64,000 bases of DNA from Agapetus fuscipes (lineage: Eukaryota > Arthropoda > Insecta > Trichoptera > Glossosomatidae): contig OX637339.1 of NCBI GenBank assembly GCA_951799405.1, positions 15,996,001-16,060,000 on the forward strand, written 5' to 3'. The notes below the pieces were generated by a model. It made no database searches and was not told the origin of the DNA. It worked only from the letters and a program-made list of their open reading frames with translations. The translations under genes and the position numbers were made by a program. This document shows, in pieces, positions 33,201 to 42,968 of the stretch; position 1 is the stretch's first letter; each line of letters starts with the position of its first letter.

Positions 33201-36200
33201 AAGAACTAAGGCAGCGAATATGTGTACGGAACTGGGGTTTTAAGCAACAAAATATTTATGTGTCTTTTCGCTAGCAGCACGGCTATGTGGGGTCACAATT
33301 TTGTCTATGTCAATTCAAATACAGAAATTACCATAGTGTTGAAGTAAAAAAAAACGAGGAAATTTTAAATGAGAATGATTTTGCCACCTTAAAAGTAAAA
33401 TTGAATATAAGTGCAGATTCACTGATTTGCGAAATCGAGGATAAAACCTTTTATTCGATGTAACTTTTGAGAGATTCAGGTCAGTTGCTAAAGTGCTTGC
33501 ATTCTAGCCGTGAGCTCGGGTTCGAATCCCATCCAGGGTGTCAGAAATAATTTCCCGTTTCGTTGCATAAAAGTACCGGCAAGCTTTACTCAGGCTTCAC
33601 AATAAACGAGTACCAGTTCCCTCGGGAGCTGGAAAGCCTTCACTTAAAATGAAGTGGTTTTCGTAAGCTCAGCCCTCTTAATTGTACAAATAAATAGGTT
33701 CACTTGCCACATACGACCTATTCGGGGAGAACGCGGCAAGACGTTACATTATATGTGTAGCTTAGTTGCGTTGCCTTGCTATGTTACTTTGTTTAAATTG
33801 AAATATTTTCTTCATTTGTGCCTTATTTAATAAACAATTGAAGTGCAAAATTACCTTGTATCTGCGTGGGATATTCTCTAAGGTTTTTGTCACTCTCATT
33901 TTTTTTAAATTTCACTTATTTGATCAAGCCATTCTTTTCTTTGTATTCAAATATTGAAGAAGCCGCAAAGAGTGCAAACACATTGCTCAAACGTCAACCT
34001 TTGTTGGCTCTGAATACTAATTAAAGTTGCAATGTCGCTTCTCTGGATTTGTTTTTCTATCGACGCGAGTAAACCCATTGTAGTGTTGCCCAACATGCCG
34101 CCGAAACAATTGGAGACAGTCTGTTTTATTGAGTGTTGTCACATTATGGATTTGCTTTGTTTCAACATTATCCTTGCCCCATTTGTGGCAAAACAATTTG
34201 TTGCAAGTTATTGTTTGGCATGCATTTTTTAAAGAACTAGACCGATGCAGTCACAAAAATAATGACAATATTGAAATTTAGAATTATGTCGCGTTGTCAT
34301 GACTCTTGGTCATCCCAAAGAACAAGTCTGTAATCTACAACCTAAGCTGCAAGTATATGTTAACATTTTAGGGCTCATATTAAAGGCATGCTCACAAACA
34401 GGCACATGCAAGTTCGCGCCTACACATTCTGCATGTGTGCATACAAATAAAAAAAACTCACATGAACATAAACCTTACAACTCCTGTCGCCTTTCCCTGA
34501 AACGGGGTGGTATTGGCAAAAGTGAACCAATTTTTACAGCACAGGGGGTTAGCCTCATACCAACCTATCAGTCAAGGTGGGTCTTTAAATTCTTTCATAA
34601 TCTTCTTCGTCGAATCACACGCTACACTTTTTTGGCCCAGTTCAAGCAACCTCCACCGCTCCATCATCACCCTCCATTAGGTCGGCCAGTGAGCAGCTTG
34701 TTGGGCAGGCCGGACAGATCCGAAGATGATCCATGGACTGTTGGGATCCGCATTCGTAGAGCGTGGTTTTAGCGCATAAGCTCTCTCTTTTTCTTCGGAA
34801 ACCTTTTACTTATAAGTTTATATTGCCATTGGTTTTACTCGCCAAATGCAATAAATTCGACAATAACTCAATGGTTTTAGATGACTCCAAAAGATTCAGC
34901 CTAAAAACGGTCAAAGTGAAACCTTTCAATTTATTTTCTAGCAGCCCGACACTGAATACGGTGGACCAGACCAGGTGGAGACAGATCAAGGAGAGGACGG
35001 TGGTGACAACGTGGACATCTCAGAGCAAGAGATCCAGTACCAGGGAGAGATCGGCACAACTGACGCCACAACTCCATTCCAAGAGTACGGACCTCCTGAT
35101 GATCAGTCCACCACTGATGCTGTTGATGATGAACTCACAGTGCAAGGTAAGAACATTTTCAAATAGAACCAATGCTTTCCGGTTTGTTCCGGTCGATAGC
35201 TCAGTTGGTAAAGTGCTTGAAATCCATGGCGAGAAATCTGGTGCGAATCCTATCGAGGATACAAGAAATGATTTCCCATTTCAGTGTTTACTTCAAGCCC
35301 AAAATGAAATACAGGCAATGCTTAGTCAGCTTTCACAATTAATGAGAGCCTGCCGGGATAATCCTTTAACACCTATAAATAGAGATCGAGATGCTTCGAA
35401 GGGAGACTTTAATCAAAGCCGTCGAGCTGAACAGTTGAAAAGCCACTCCAAATGTAGACGGAATCTTAAAATAAATTGTTTGAAATAAATACCGAAGTTT
35501 TTATTAAATTGAACCCGTTAATCGTAATAATATGTAATATTCTCAAGATTATTTTAGATTTGTATTTCCTTAGTAACGTTCGTCATTCCGAAGATTTTGT
35601 ACAGATGATTATAATCCATTTTTGTAAGTTTACTAATCTGATGACATTATGTTGTAGGTTTGCCTGGAACTGAACCAGCCAAAGAATTCCGCAACCTGCC
35701 AGAAAACGACATCCAACAAAACAGAGGTCAGAGGATTCGCGTGCCAGCGAGGAATCAACAGAAACCAGCCAGGATCCAGACCTCCAAAGTGAACCAGCAA
35801 TTCTTCAGTCAGCAACAGTTCTCCCAGCAGCAATTCGCTCGTCAGCAGCAGTTTGGAAACGCTCAACAGTTCGGTGCTGTTAATCCCAATACTCAACAAT
35901 TTGCTGCCCAAAGACCTGCCCAAAGACAGTACAAACAGTCTACCAACAATGTGGTGCCAGCTAGGATTCAGACCCAACAATTTGGAACTAAAGCAAGAGC
36001 TCCGGTTGCTTTCCAACAGCAATTTGCTCCAGTCCAGAACTTTGGTGCCAGACAAAACCTTCAAGCTAGACCTGCCTTCAACCAGAGGTATGTATTTTCT
36101 TTCAGAATGTAAAAGTTAGTTACAGAAGAATGAAGAAATCTTTTGAGCCTTTTAACTCAAAACTTGGTAATCATTAATATCTCAAGAATTTTCTTTCTTG

Positions 36201-39200
36201 AGTGATAATACACCCGGAGAGGAATACTTAACAAGCACATTCTAGTAGCTATCATTATTTTATAGCCAGAAGAAGCAACTTTTTATCCCTTTTGTCTTAT
36301 CATATAATATATACTAGATGTTTGGTTTGTCCTGGACAGGTCATTTATCCGCTTTATACGTCACTTTACTCCTTCTTTTACTGGACCACACATCTGGTGA
36401 AGCACTTTTCTTGCAAGCACCTCAAACAGTGCTTCAGCTGCTGGAGTGATGTTTTCCGGGATCTGTTACCGTGGCCTGTGAAAGCTGGAGCTTCCGGACG
36501 TTTCGCCCATTTCTAAGATGGGTGGAACGTCCGGAAGCTCCATTTCTACAATGGGTGAATAAATAATAATAATAATTGGACAATTTGTATACAGCGCCGT
36601 TTAGTGGCACTAGCCACCCCAAGGGCGCTTTTATGTGTTGAAGCTTCTGTTAAACAAATGTGTCTTAAGCAACTTCCTGAAACTGCCAACACTGGTCTCT
36701 GTTCTCAACTCCAGAGGTAGACTATTCCAGCAGGATGGACCAGCCGAACTAAAAGCCCTGTCTCCGAAACCAGTTCTGTTCCGTCGAAGAGGCAGTTGAA
36801 GCCTGTTTACGGCGTCACTCTGTGCAGAACGAAGAGTGCATCGTTTTCCACCTATCTGGTCGACTCTGCACAATTCACACAAGTACGATGGGGCAACTCC
36901 TCTGAGGGCATTAAAAACAGAAACACATATTTTGTACTCAATCCTCTCTGGGACTCGCAGCCAATGAAGGCGCCGCAACAGAGGAGAGACATGGTCAGTT
37001 TTTCGTCCTCCTAAAAGTAATTTGGCTGCAGCATTAAAGACGGACTGCAGTCTAGACTGCTGAAACCTTGGAAGACCCCAGAACAGACCATTGCAATAAT
37101 CCAGTCTCGACACAACAAAGGACGCAATGAGAATCTTAGCAGCTTCGGATGTCAAACAGTTTCTGACCCATCTCAACTGCCTCAGGTGAAAAAAACAGGA
37201 GCTCACAGTCGAGCTTATTTGCGTACTCATGGAGAGAGTGTTGTCAAGATGGACCCCAAGAAACTTAATTGAGCTAGATGGATATACATCCAGGCCCATT
37301 ACTTTAATTGGTGAAGAGCCAAGCAAGTGTTTCCTACCAGGAGACGACATCCAGATGAATTCTGTCTTGTCTGGATTCATTCTAAGGCGACACCTTGCCA
37401 TCCACTCAGCCACCACTTCAATGCACCGGACCATCTCAAGACTACAGGCATCTGTCATAGATGGCTGACAGAAACGACAAAGTAGAATATCATCAGCATA
37501 AGAATAGTAGCTGGTGCCGTTCATCAGTACAGTGCTCTCAAGATCATTTGTGTACAGGGTAAAAAGTAAAGGCCCGAGCACAGATCCCTGAGGCACACCA
37601 CAGTCCATGGGCATACCTGATGACTCACCATCAACATCCACAGTCTGACATCTGCCTTTCAGATATGAAGATAGCAATTTAGATACTCCTCCTCGGACTC
37701 CGTACAACCTATCAAGCTTAGTGATGAGTATACTGTGATCAACAGTGTCGAAGGCAGCGCTCATGTCAAGTACTGCCACCATGGCAAGAGCACCGTCCCC
37801 AACCGCAGCTATCACATCATTCACAATGCGAAGTAAGGCAGTCTCAGTGGAATGAGCTTTTCTATATGCTGACTGAAACTTAGACAGATATCCGCCTCGC
37901 TCCATGTGCTGAGTGAGTTGCCAAACAACGGCCTTCTCAATAATTTTCGATATAAAAGGAACGGACGACACAGGTCTATAATTTTCCACAGAATCAGCTG
38001 GAAGGCTTGATTTTTTGAGAATTGGTGTAACAATTGATTTTTTAAGTTCCGTGGGAAAAATACACTCTGTAGTGAGAGACTTGTTGACCAATGCTGACAG
38101 AATAGGTGCCACCTCACTTAAGCATCTTTTGACCAGCCATGTTGGAATTGGATCTAGTTTACATTGCTTGTTTGGACATGTGAGTACAAGCTTAACAACA
38201 TCATTCAACAAGACAGGCTTAAATGAAAAAATAACATTGCAACAATTGTTTGACTCTGGGGGATTAAAAATGGTCGCTGCACTGGATTCTCTTATTCTTC
38301 GTAACTTCTCTGAAAAGTGACGAGAGAATTCACTTGCAGGAAGCTCCGGATGCTGAGTAGAACTTTTTCCCAGGACAAAGCTCATCGACTTCCACAGCGC
38401 CCTGGGGTTCTTGGCTTCGGTCTCCATTTTTCTGGTCCAGTAGGACGACCTTTTCCTCCTTATCAAAGTCCAATAGATGGTCTGGGCATTCATTGAAATG
38501 TCCGGAAGCTCGAGCTCCCACAGACCACGGCAACAGATCTCGGAAAACATCACGCCAGCCGGCCGTATAAGCCTAAAACTCTTATTCAGTACTTCAGCTG
38601 ATTGAGCTGTTGGTATTGAAATATCAAAAAAAAAATAGTCGTTTTCCGTAGTCCGGTGGTAACACTTAAGACTCGTAAATAAAAGATTGTGGGTTTGAAT
38701 CTCGGTGGGGCATAAAAAATACCATTTATATTTTCAAATATGCTCTTCACGGGGTTGAAATATTCATAAACCTTTACCAAAAACCGGTCACCAAAAGTCC
38801 ATCCCGCAATACAGCAATTGGGTCTTGCTTAAGAGTCCAAGGGTTTGATCCCCACCGAGGGTGTCAGAAATGATTTATTGTTTCGGTGTTTACTTCAAAC
38901 CCAAAATAAATACCGGAAAGGTGTACTTAGCCTTCACGAGAAATGAGAACCAACACCCTCGGGAGCTGGGAAACCCTTGACTGTAAAAATCAATAGGTCC
39001 CGAAATGCCACATGCGATCTCTTCGGGGGTTGCGCAGGAAAGAAGTTACGCTATATGTGTAGATTAGTTGCGTATTTGAGTTCTGATGGGTTTTTTTTGT
39101 TTTTCAGATTGACCAGCCAACGTCAGGAAGCTCTGGACAGCTATGGTGCCCCCGCTCAGCCCAACTACGGCCCACCAGCCAACGAATATGGAACCCCACA

Positions 39201-41681
39201 GAATGAGTACGGCACTCCAGAGCAAGTGACTCCTCAGCCTGAGACTGATGTAGACCAGCCAGAGGATCTGCCGCAGGAAGACCTTTCTGATGTGGACCAG
39301 CCACAGAATGAGGTAATGCCGTTTAAATTTTGGTGAATGAATATGAATTTGGCACAATACACAACCAGTAGGGAGTTTTACAACCAGACACTGACGTGAA
39401 CCAGCTAAAGAATCTGTTGCAGAAGGAACTTTCTTATGTGGAACAACCGCAGAATGAGGTGATGTCGTTAAAGATTTAGGTGATGACAATATATAAACAT
39501 AGCACACTACGCAACCTTACTGGTTCCGTATTTGGACATATTTCATTCCTGAGCCAGAGACTAATGTGGATTAGCCACACGATTTGCCACAGAAAGATCT
39601 TTCTGATGTAGACTAACAATAGAATGAAGTAATGCCATTGATGAATTAGATGATGACAAAGAGCCAGTAAAATAAAGAGCACCAGGGGGTCTTTGCCTTG
39701 CAAGCACTCTTGGTGGAAGTTTTTAAGCGAGCAAGAATAGACTTTAAAAAATAAATAAGATACACAATCACAATATCTAGAGTCTTTGTCACTCTATTAT
39801 TCTTGTTATCTACAAACTGTGCCAGCACGCAAACAATACAACCATCATGAATTCATCTCGCATCTGTTTCTCTAGCACTTTCCTTCTTTCAATGAATCCG
39901 TCTCTTTTGCTCGTGATAGCGAAATGGCGAAATTTAAACCCGGCACTGAGTGAAATTTCTCAACAATTTTACCGATTTTTTTGAATGAAAACAAAAACGG
40001 ATGTTACTGATCGTGGAAAGAGAAGAACAACTCTCTCTAAGTTTCTTCAGAGTCATATCCGACGTCTTCAGAAGGCGTGTGTCTTCTACAAGTAAGAAGC
40101 ACGAACTGTTGAATTATTGCCGTTCTATTCTAGTTCTACCGATCATACGGGTAGATAGAACGATATAAAACATGGCCGCACGGAATTACACAACAGCGAG
40201 ATCAGTTGTTCACGCAGTACCATGTTTTATCGCTTTTTATCTGTTATGGAAATATCTAATATAAGAAGAAAAAGAGGTTTTGTTGTAAGTTGTAACTGAT
40301 TTGATTGAGTCCTGTTACAACAATAAAACTTCCAAGACAATATTTCTACATTAGACATATTTAATCTTTAAAAAAAAACCTATTTATCACACAATCTACC
40401 TGTGTGATCGGTAAATATCTCGAGACTTCTCACCCTGGCAAACACATATAAAGCATACCAATAATTGTAAAAGATTAGAAATGTTAGGGCATGGAAGGTG
40501 AGTGAAAATTTTAAATACTTACCTTTGGCTTACTTTCCAGGATGCCCCCGAAGCCAATGATGTAGACTCTGAAGGTGATTCAGGAGTGGCTGTCTCCAAT
40601 GCTGTGGCCACTGGACGCTACGTCCAACTGAGAGGAAGACCCCAGAGGCTGACTGATTCCAGGAGATCTGCTCCCGCAAAACTCAGGTAAGCAGACCACG
40701 TCCATCTGGAATTTGAGAAGGTCTTCAAGTCAATTGATCATAAGACTCTGAAAAATATGTATAAATCTGTTTATAATCCTGGTTGTTTGAGAATATTTAT
40801 AATTATCTGGAAAATAAGACGCAAAAAAATATGAACATTAGTTCGCGCTTACACATGCTGCATGTGTATAAACAAAATAAAAATTTGAATGAACATAAAC
40901 CCCGAAACTCTTGCCGACGGTGACGGAAAATTGACAAAAATAAACCAATTTTTAGAGTATGGTGTTCCGCAACGCAACTAAGCTACACATATAGTATAAC
41001 CTCTTGCCGCGTTCTCCCCGAAAGTTTTGCATGTGGCGAATGATCTTACTTCTTTGTACAGGTAAGGCGGCTGGCCTTACGCCAATCACTTTAGTTGAAA
41101 TGGGCCATAAGAAAAGGTTCATAAGAAATGAGTACCAGCTTCCGAAGAGCCTGGTACTCATTTCCTCTGAAGGCTGAGTAAACCTTGCCGGTATTTTATT
41201 TTGGGTTTGAAATTAGCACCGAAACGGGAAATCATTTCTGACACCCTCGGTGGGATTCTAACCTGAGCTCTCGGCATAGAATGCAAGCACTCTATCAACT
41301 GTGCTATCGATCGGTCAGCCTCATACAAAGCTATCTAGAATCTGAGTCGCAAAGATATATGGGTATTGATAATTATATTTATTGCACACCCACAACCACA
41401 AGTGGTCAGCCTCATACCAGCCTCTAAGTCAAGAAAATGTAGAAGACTTTAAAAATGTTATTTGAAACCTCTCTAAGTATCTTCCAATTTATTTTTAATT
41501 TTATGCATATTTTTACAATAAGAATGTGTATAGACGGTTTTTTTTTGTTATTCGAGAATTTAAATTATGATGAAGTTTTTAACATGCACCTTTTTTTCTT
41601 TCCAGGGTGAACACCCTCCAGCAAATCACAGATCCAGTCTACATGTACAACCAATTCGGACAACTCGTCAGAATTTTCTAA
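27280..41681 (+). CDS. secreted Pro/Gln/Tyr-rich cuticle-type protein (seven coding exons, 400 aa)
   Basis: Predicted exons are 27280-27285, 30068-30202, 34942-35146, 35658-36087, 39108-39312, 40541-40686 and 41606-41681. All junctions are GT-AG and in frame, 1203 bases in total. Exon 1 encodes only Met-Arg. Residues 1-19 form a signal peptide with probable cleavage after AMA, before EAPAAPYAPSGWRP. Residues 48-115 are acidic. About 150-258 are Gln-rich with repeated QQF. Residues 260-327 hold YGAP, YGPP and YGTP motifs. The C-terminus ends YMYNQFGQLVRIF. There is no Rebers-Riddiford chitin-binding domain. It resembles the insect secreted DUF4794-type family, which I infer from composition and YGPP motifs only. 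It is likely laid down in an extracellular matrix such as cuticle. AATAAA signals at 41974-41983 mark the 3' end. Introns hold many repeats. Confidence 0.85.
27511..27760 (+). mobile_element. SINE-A copy in intron 1
   Basis: It runs from GTATAGGTTGATATGAGGCT to the tail GCAACTTAGATAAGATTAGA. Same orientation as the host gene. Confidence 0.88.
27800..27950 (-). mobile_element. SINE-A pieces
   Basis: A head piece (CAGCCTCATACCAACCTATA) adjoins a tail half (CTTTAATCTAAGTGGCAAAA) directly, the middle having been lost or displaced. Confidence 0.65.
27970..28198. mobile_element. MITE (family M1)
   Basis: The ends ACATTTTAGTCGTCGGTTGA and TCAACCGACGACTAAAATGT are mirror images; the left end lacks the outermost CGGTGCTATTCTTAG. 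Lies in intron 1 of the cuticle-type gene. Confidence 0.88.
28374..28860 (+). mobile_element. three SINE-A copies in a row
   Basis: 28374-28434 is a head fragment. 28446-28710 is a complete young copy with an (AGATT)n tail. 28711-28860 is a 5'-truncated older copy. All point the same way, as if later copies inserted into tails of earlier ones. Confidence 0.82.
29214..29470 (-). mobile_element. SINE-B copy in intron 1
   Basis: The 3' end GATTTATTTGGTGAGCGCTG is at the left and the B-box part GGGATTCGAACCCACAACCT at the right. The A-box end is lost at about 29467. Confidence 0.88.
29471..29777. repeat. possible Penelope-like terminal remnant
   Basis: The words GATAACATCGAAAGCGCTCG recall those near 47190-47225 (minus). 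29655-29770 holds weak inverted arms, with ACGAACTGTTATGGGAGAAC against TTCTCCAATAACAG. Weak evidence. Confidence 0.35.
29780..29975 (+). mobile_element. SINE-A copy with internal deletion
   Basis: It has the head ATGAGGCTAACCAGCCATAC, the body TGTCACCCCTCTGTTATG (a deletion joins two blocks) and the tail GCAACTTAGATTAGATTTTA. It ends about 90 bases before the exon 2 acceptor. Confidence 0.8.
30400..30472 (+). mobile_element. SINE-C 3' fragment
   Basis: CACATGCGATCACTTCGTGG and ATATGTGTAGCTTAGTTGCG mark the last 70 bases of the family. Confidence 0.7.
30536..30790 (+). mobile_element. SINE-A copy in intron 2
   Basis: Full length, from GACTTTTAGGTTGGTATGAG to TAGATTTAGATTAGATAAGA. Confidence 0.9.
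30886..31310. repeat. tandem duplication, period 213 bases
   Basis: GGATTATCAGGA at 30888 recurs as AGATTATCAGGA 213 bases later. AAAAAACAAGGTGACAAAA at about 31073 recurs 213 bases later. Between them CCATGGCTGACGTCA pairs with CCATGGATGACGTCA. Two units are visible, diverged by substitutions. Confidence 0.85.
31475..31572 (-). mobile_element. SINE-B 3' fragment
   Basis: GATTTATTTGATGAGCTCTG to GAAAGACCCATTTG. It abuts the composite element that follows. Confidence 0.7.
31576..32075 (+). mobile_element. composite SINE B-C, full length
   Basis: The SINE-B part (31576-31815) starts ACCGGTCCGTAGCTCAGTGG, with an intact B box GGTTCGATTCC. After TTTGTAGCGACGATGATCAA and CTCGTAAAAAGG it passes straight into a SINE-C head (TCGATAGTTCAATTGGTAG) and body, ending AGCTTAGTTGCGTT. 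The same junction occurs at 57040-57520 and 61875-62320. Confidence 0.88.
32150..32655 (+). mobile_element. SINE-C copy interrupted by SINE-A
   Basis: The first part (32150-32245) contains GGTTCGATCCCCACTAAGGG and TTTCGATGTTTATTTCAAT. The second (32505-32655) resumes with AAGGCTTACTCAGCCTTCAC and ends TGCAGCTTAGTTGCG. The SINE-A between them is the younger insertion. Confidence 0.82.
32246..32492 (+). mobile_element. SINE-A copy nested in SINE-C, with perfect hairpin
   Basis: Normal head and body to GCGGCATGTG. The next section is replaced by a perfect 20-base inverted repeat with 6-base loop (32411-32456). The tail resumes at ATATCTTTGCAACTTAAATT. Confidence 0.85.
33005..33474. other. spacer with old dispersed motif
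   Basis: 33255-33310 holds CGCTAGCAGCACGGCTATGT and GGGGTCACAATTTTGTCTATG, members of the dispersed motif. No exon found. Confidence 0.4.
33475..33775 (+). mobile_element. SINE-C copy in intron 2
   Basis: The B box GGGTTCGAATCCCATCC is intact and the A box is altered (AGTTGCTAAAGTGC). It ends TGTGTAGCTTAGTTGCGTTG. Confidence 0.88.
34315..34580 (-). mobile_element. SINE-A copy, old subfamily
   Basis: TCTACAACCTAAGCTGCAAG, then ACATTCTGCATGTGTGCATA, TGGTATTGGCAAAAGTGAAC and AGCCTCATACCAACCTATCA in order. Confidence 0.8.
34590..34775 (-). mobile_element. LINE fragment, C-terminal Cys/His tail
   Basis: The minus strand reads CGSQQSMDHLRICPACPTSC then ADLMEGDDGAVEVA. This resembles the zinc-knuckle tail (Cys ... 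DHLLxxCPxCPxxC) after the reverse transcriptase of insect LINEs, with a stop shortly after. It lies antisense in intron 2, about 165 bases upstream of exon 3. Confidence 0.6.
35188..35420 (+). mobile_element. SINE-C copy in intron 3
   Basis: The head CCGGTCGATAGCTCAGTTGG has an intact A box; the B box is GGTGCGAATCC. The 3' end is degraded. It starts about 40 bases after the exon 3 donor. Confidence 0.8.
36440..36545. repeat. inverted-repeat block next to the LINE 3' tail
   Basis: GGAGCTTCCGGACGTT at 36489 mirrors AACGTCCGGAAGCTCC at about 36527. The segment 36440-36505 is also an inverted copy of 38500-38560 beyond the other end of the LINE. Confidence 0.75.
36545..38495 (-). mobile_element. 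CR1/L2-like LINE, 5' truncated, long open RT frame
   Basis: A continuous frame of about 620 codons encodes a reverse transcriptase. Motifs in order are KQCKLDPIPTWLVK, ENYRPVSSVPFISKIIEK, FQSAYRKAHSTETALLR, LDMSAAFDTVDHSIL, GVPQGSVLGPLLFTLYTND and the catalytic box YSYADD, then FLGVHLD. The C-terminal part has HWLRVPERIEYKI and FGDRAFSSAGPSCWNSLP. Past the stop, a 3' UTR with GCGCCCTTGGGGTGGCTAG ends in (TTA)n. The N-terminal endonuclease is missing. It is antisense in intron 4 of the cuticle-type gene. The intact frame suggests recent insertion. Confidence 0.9.
38500..38560. repeat. inverted partner of the 36440 block
   Basis: TGTCCGGAAGCTCGAGCTCC and ACAGATCTCGGAAAACATCA match the reverse complement of 36440-36505. 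The LINE is thus bracketed by inverted copies of another repeat. Confidence 0.7.
38640..39075 (+). mobile_element. composite SINE B-C with internal deletion, next to exon 5
   Basis: SINE-B runs from CCGTAGTCCGGTGGTAACAC to CTTGCTTAAGAG, then SINE-C continues at CAAGGGTTTGATCCCCACCG. The B 3' end and C 5' end are missing, as if a composite had lost its centre. It ends 33 bases before the exon 5 acceptor (39108). Confidence 0.82.
39341..39662 (+). pseudogene. two decayed tandem copies of the end of exon 5
   Basis: The block from CCTGAGACTGATGTAGACCA through the exon 5 donor recurs twice. At about 39376-39460 it reads PDTDVNQLKNLLQKELSYVE then QPQNE and a GTGATG donor. At about 39548-39635 the copy has stop codons (GATTAG, GACTAA) and a GTAATG donor. 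The intronic words after the donor are copied as well. The first copy is still open, the second is dead. Confidence 0.8.
39983..40120 (-). mobile_element. Penelope-like terminal fragment
   Basis: It shares with 2258-2390 the words AAAACGGAT, TACTGATCGTGGAAAGAGAA, ATATCCGACGTCTTCAGAAG and GGCGTGTGTCTTCTACAA. Located in intron 5. Confidence 0.65.
40155..40250. mobile_element. small hairpin MITE
   Basis: AACGATATAAAACATGGCC at the left mirrors ACCATGTTTTATCG at the right; these words also occur in the MITE at 18322-18697. Confidence 0.55.
40838..41440 (-). mobile_element. SINE-A, SINE-C, SINE-A cluster
   Basis: 40838-40960 is a SINE-A piece with CACATGCTGCATGTGTATAA. 40963-41318 is a full SINE-C ending at ACTGTGCTATCGATCGGTC on the plus reading. 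41330-41440 is a SINE-A tail and head without a middle. The SINE-C probably landed inside SINE-A. All in intron 6. Confidence 0.78.
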
Positions 41682-42349
41682 GTTAAAAAAATTTAGCAAA
41701 AAAATACTCAGTTTTTTTAACACACCCTATCTTTATTAAGTAATATGTTTTTTTACGTCATTTTTTAAATATTTATTTAGGATTTCCCGTATTCTAATAT
41801 ATTCACATATTTTCATATTATTTTAATTACATATAAGTTTTCTGAATTTCACTTGTTTTTAATGCACATTTTTAAAAATTGTATGATTTTATAGTTTATT
41901 TTTTTTAAAGGAAAAATATGTACATATTTAAATGATACTGCAGCCAATCTTTCCATGGTTTTTTTTTATTGAAAATAAATAAAATATTTTCCAAAATTTT
42001 AAAACACTGTTTTTTATTTTTCTTTTTAAAACTAGTAACTTTACTTGCAAAACATCTTTAATTTGTTGTATTATTTTAAATGAAAGGCGATTTTATATTT
42101 TGATTTATTTTTTTGTTTTGCTTTTTAAATTATTGAAATGTTCTACAATTGTGTTATGTTTTAATTTCATTTTATAATACAGTGCTACACGAATACTGGT
42201 GAATTTAGATGCCAGCTAAAGGAGGGCGTTTTTATGACGTTGGGACCTTCAAACCCCTAAAATCAATGGGCATTATTTTGGTTTCTTTCAACAAATTACT
42301 TCTTAAATTTTAGCAATTCGGTTGACATCATATTTAATTATTAAAAGTG

Positions 42350-42968
42350 ACGTTTAGAGAAGCGTGCCAGCAAAGGAAGATGCGTGATAGGAGCGTTCGG
42401 TAGAATTGCGAAGAATAAAAGAATCCCTAAGAAATGAAAATGGTGGTACACAATTGTATGTTGTTGCCGACCCTGATGTATGGAAGCGAGTCGTTGACGG
42501 TGAATGAAAGAGAAGTTGATAAGGTATGCACCGTAGAAATGGCTCATTTGAGAAGTATGACAGGAAAAACACTGAAAGATAGAGTGAGAAACGAATGGGT
42601 TCTGAATGAATGCGGAGTAAAAGAAAGCGTGAAAGTGAAAGTTCAAAGAAGTGTGATGCGATGGTTTGGACATATTGAAAGGATGAATGAAGACCGACTG
42701 ACAAAAAAAGTGTATAAAGGGAATTTAATAGGTAAGCGTGAAAGGGGAAGACCTAGGAAAGAGTGGATTGATCAGATAAGTGAGATTGCGAATGAATGGA
42801 ATTTACGGAGTGGAAACAAGAGAAGAGCATGCATGAAAAGAGTGATGAAATTGGATGAGATGAAAGAGGTATGCAAGGACAGCGTCAAGTGGAGGCACTT
42901 GTGTGGAGGTACCAGCCACCCCTAGAGGAATGGCGGCAGGATACAAGACAAGACAAGACAAGACGTTT
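42350..42968 (+). mobile_element. LINE fragment, endonuclease/RT C-terminus with (GACAA)n tail
   Basis: An open frame reads LLPTLMYGSESLTVNEREVD, MRWFGHIERMNEDRLTKKV, RGRPRKEWIDQISEIANEW and DEMKEVCKDSVKW. Upstream, AFGRIAKNKRIPK lies in a shifted frame, so the copy is broken. The 3' end AATGGCGGCAGGATACAAGA leads into a GACAA microsatellite. It sits between the two convergent cuticle genes. Confidence 0.82.

Noticed and set aside
42341..42704. minus-strand frames opposite the LINE fragment
   Set aside because: Antisense shadows of the LINE C-terminal frame at 42434-42925.
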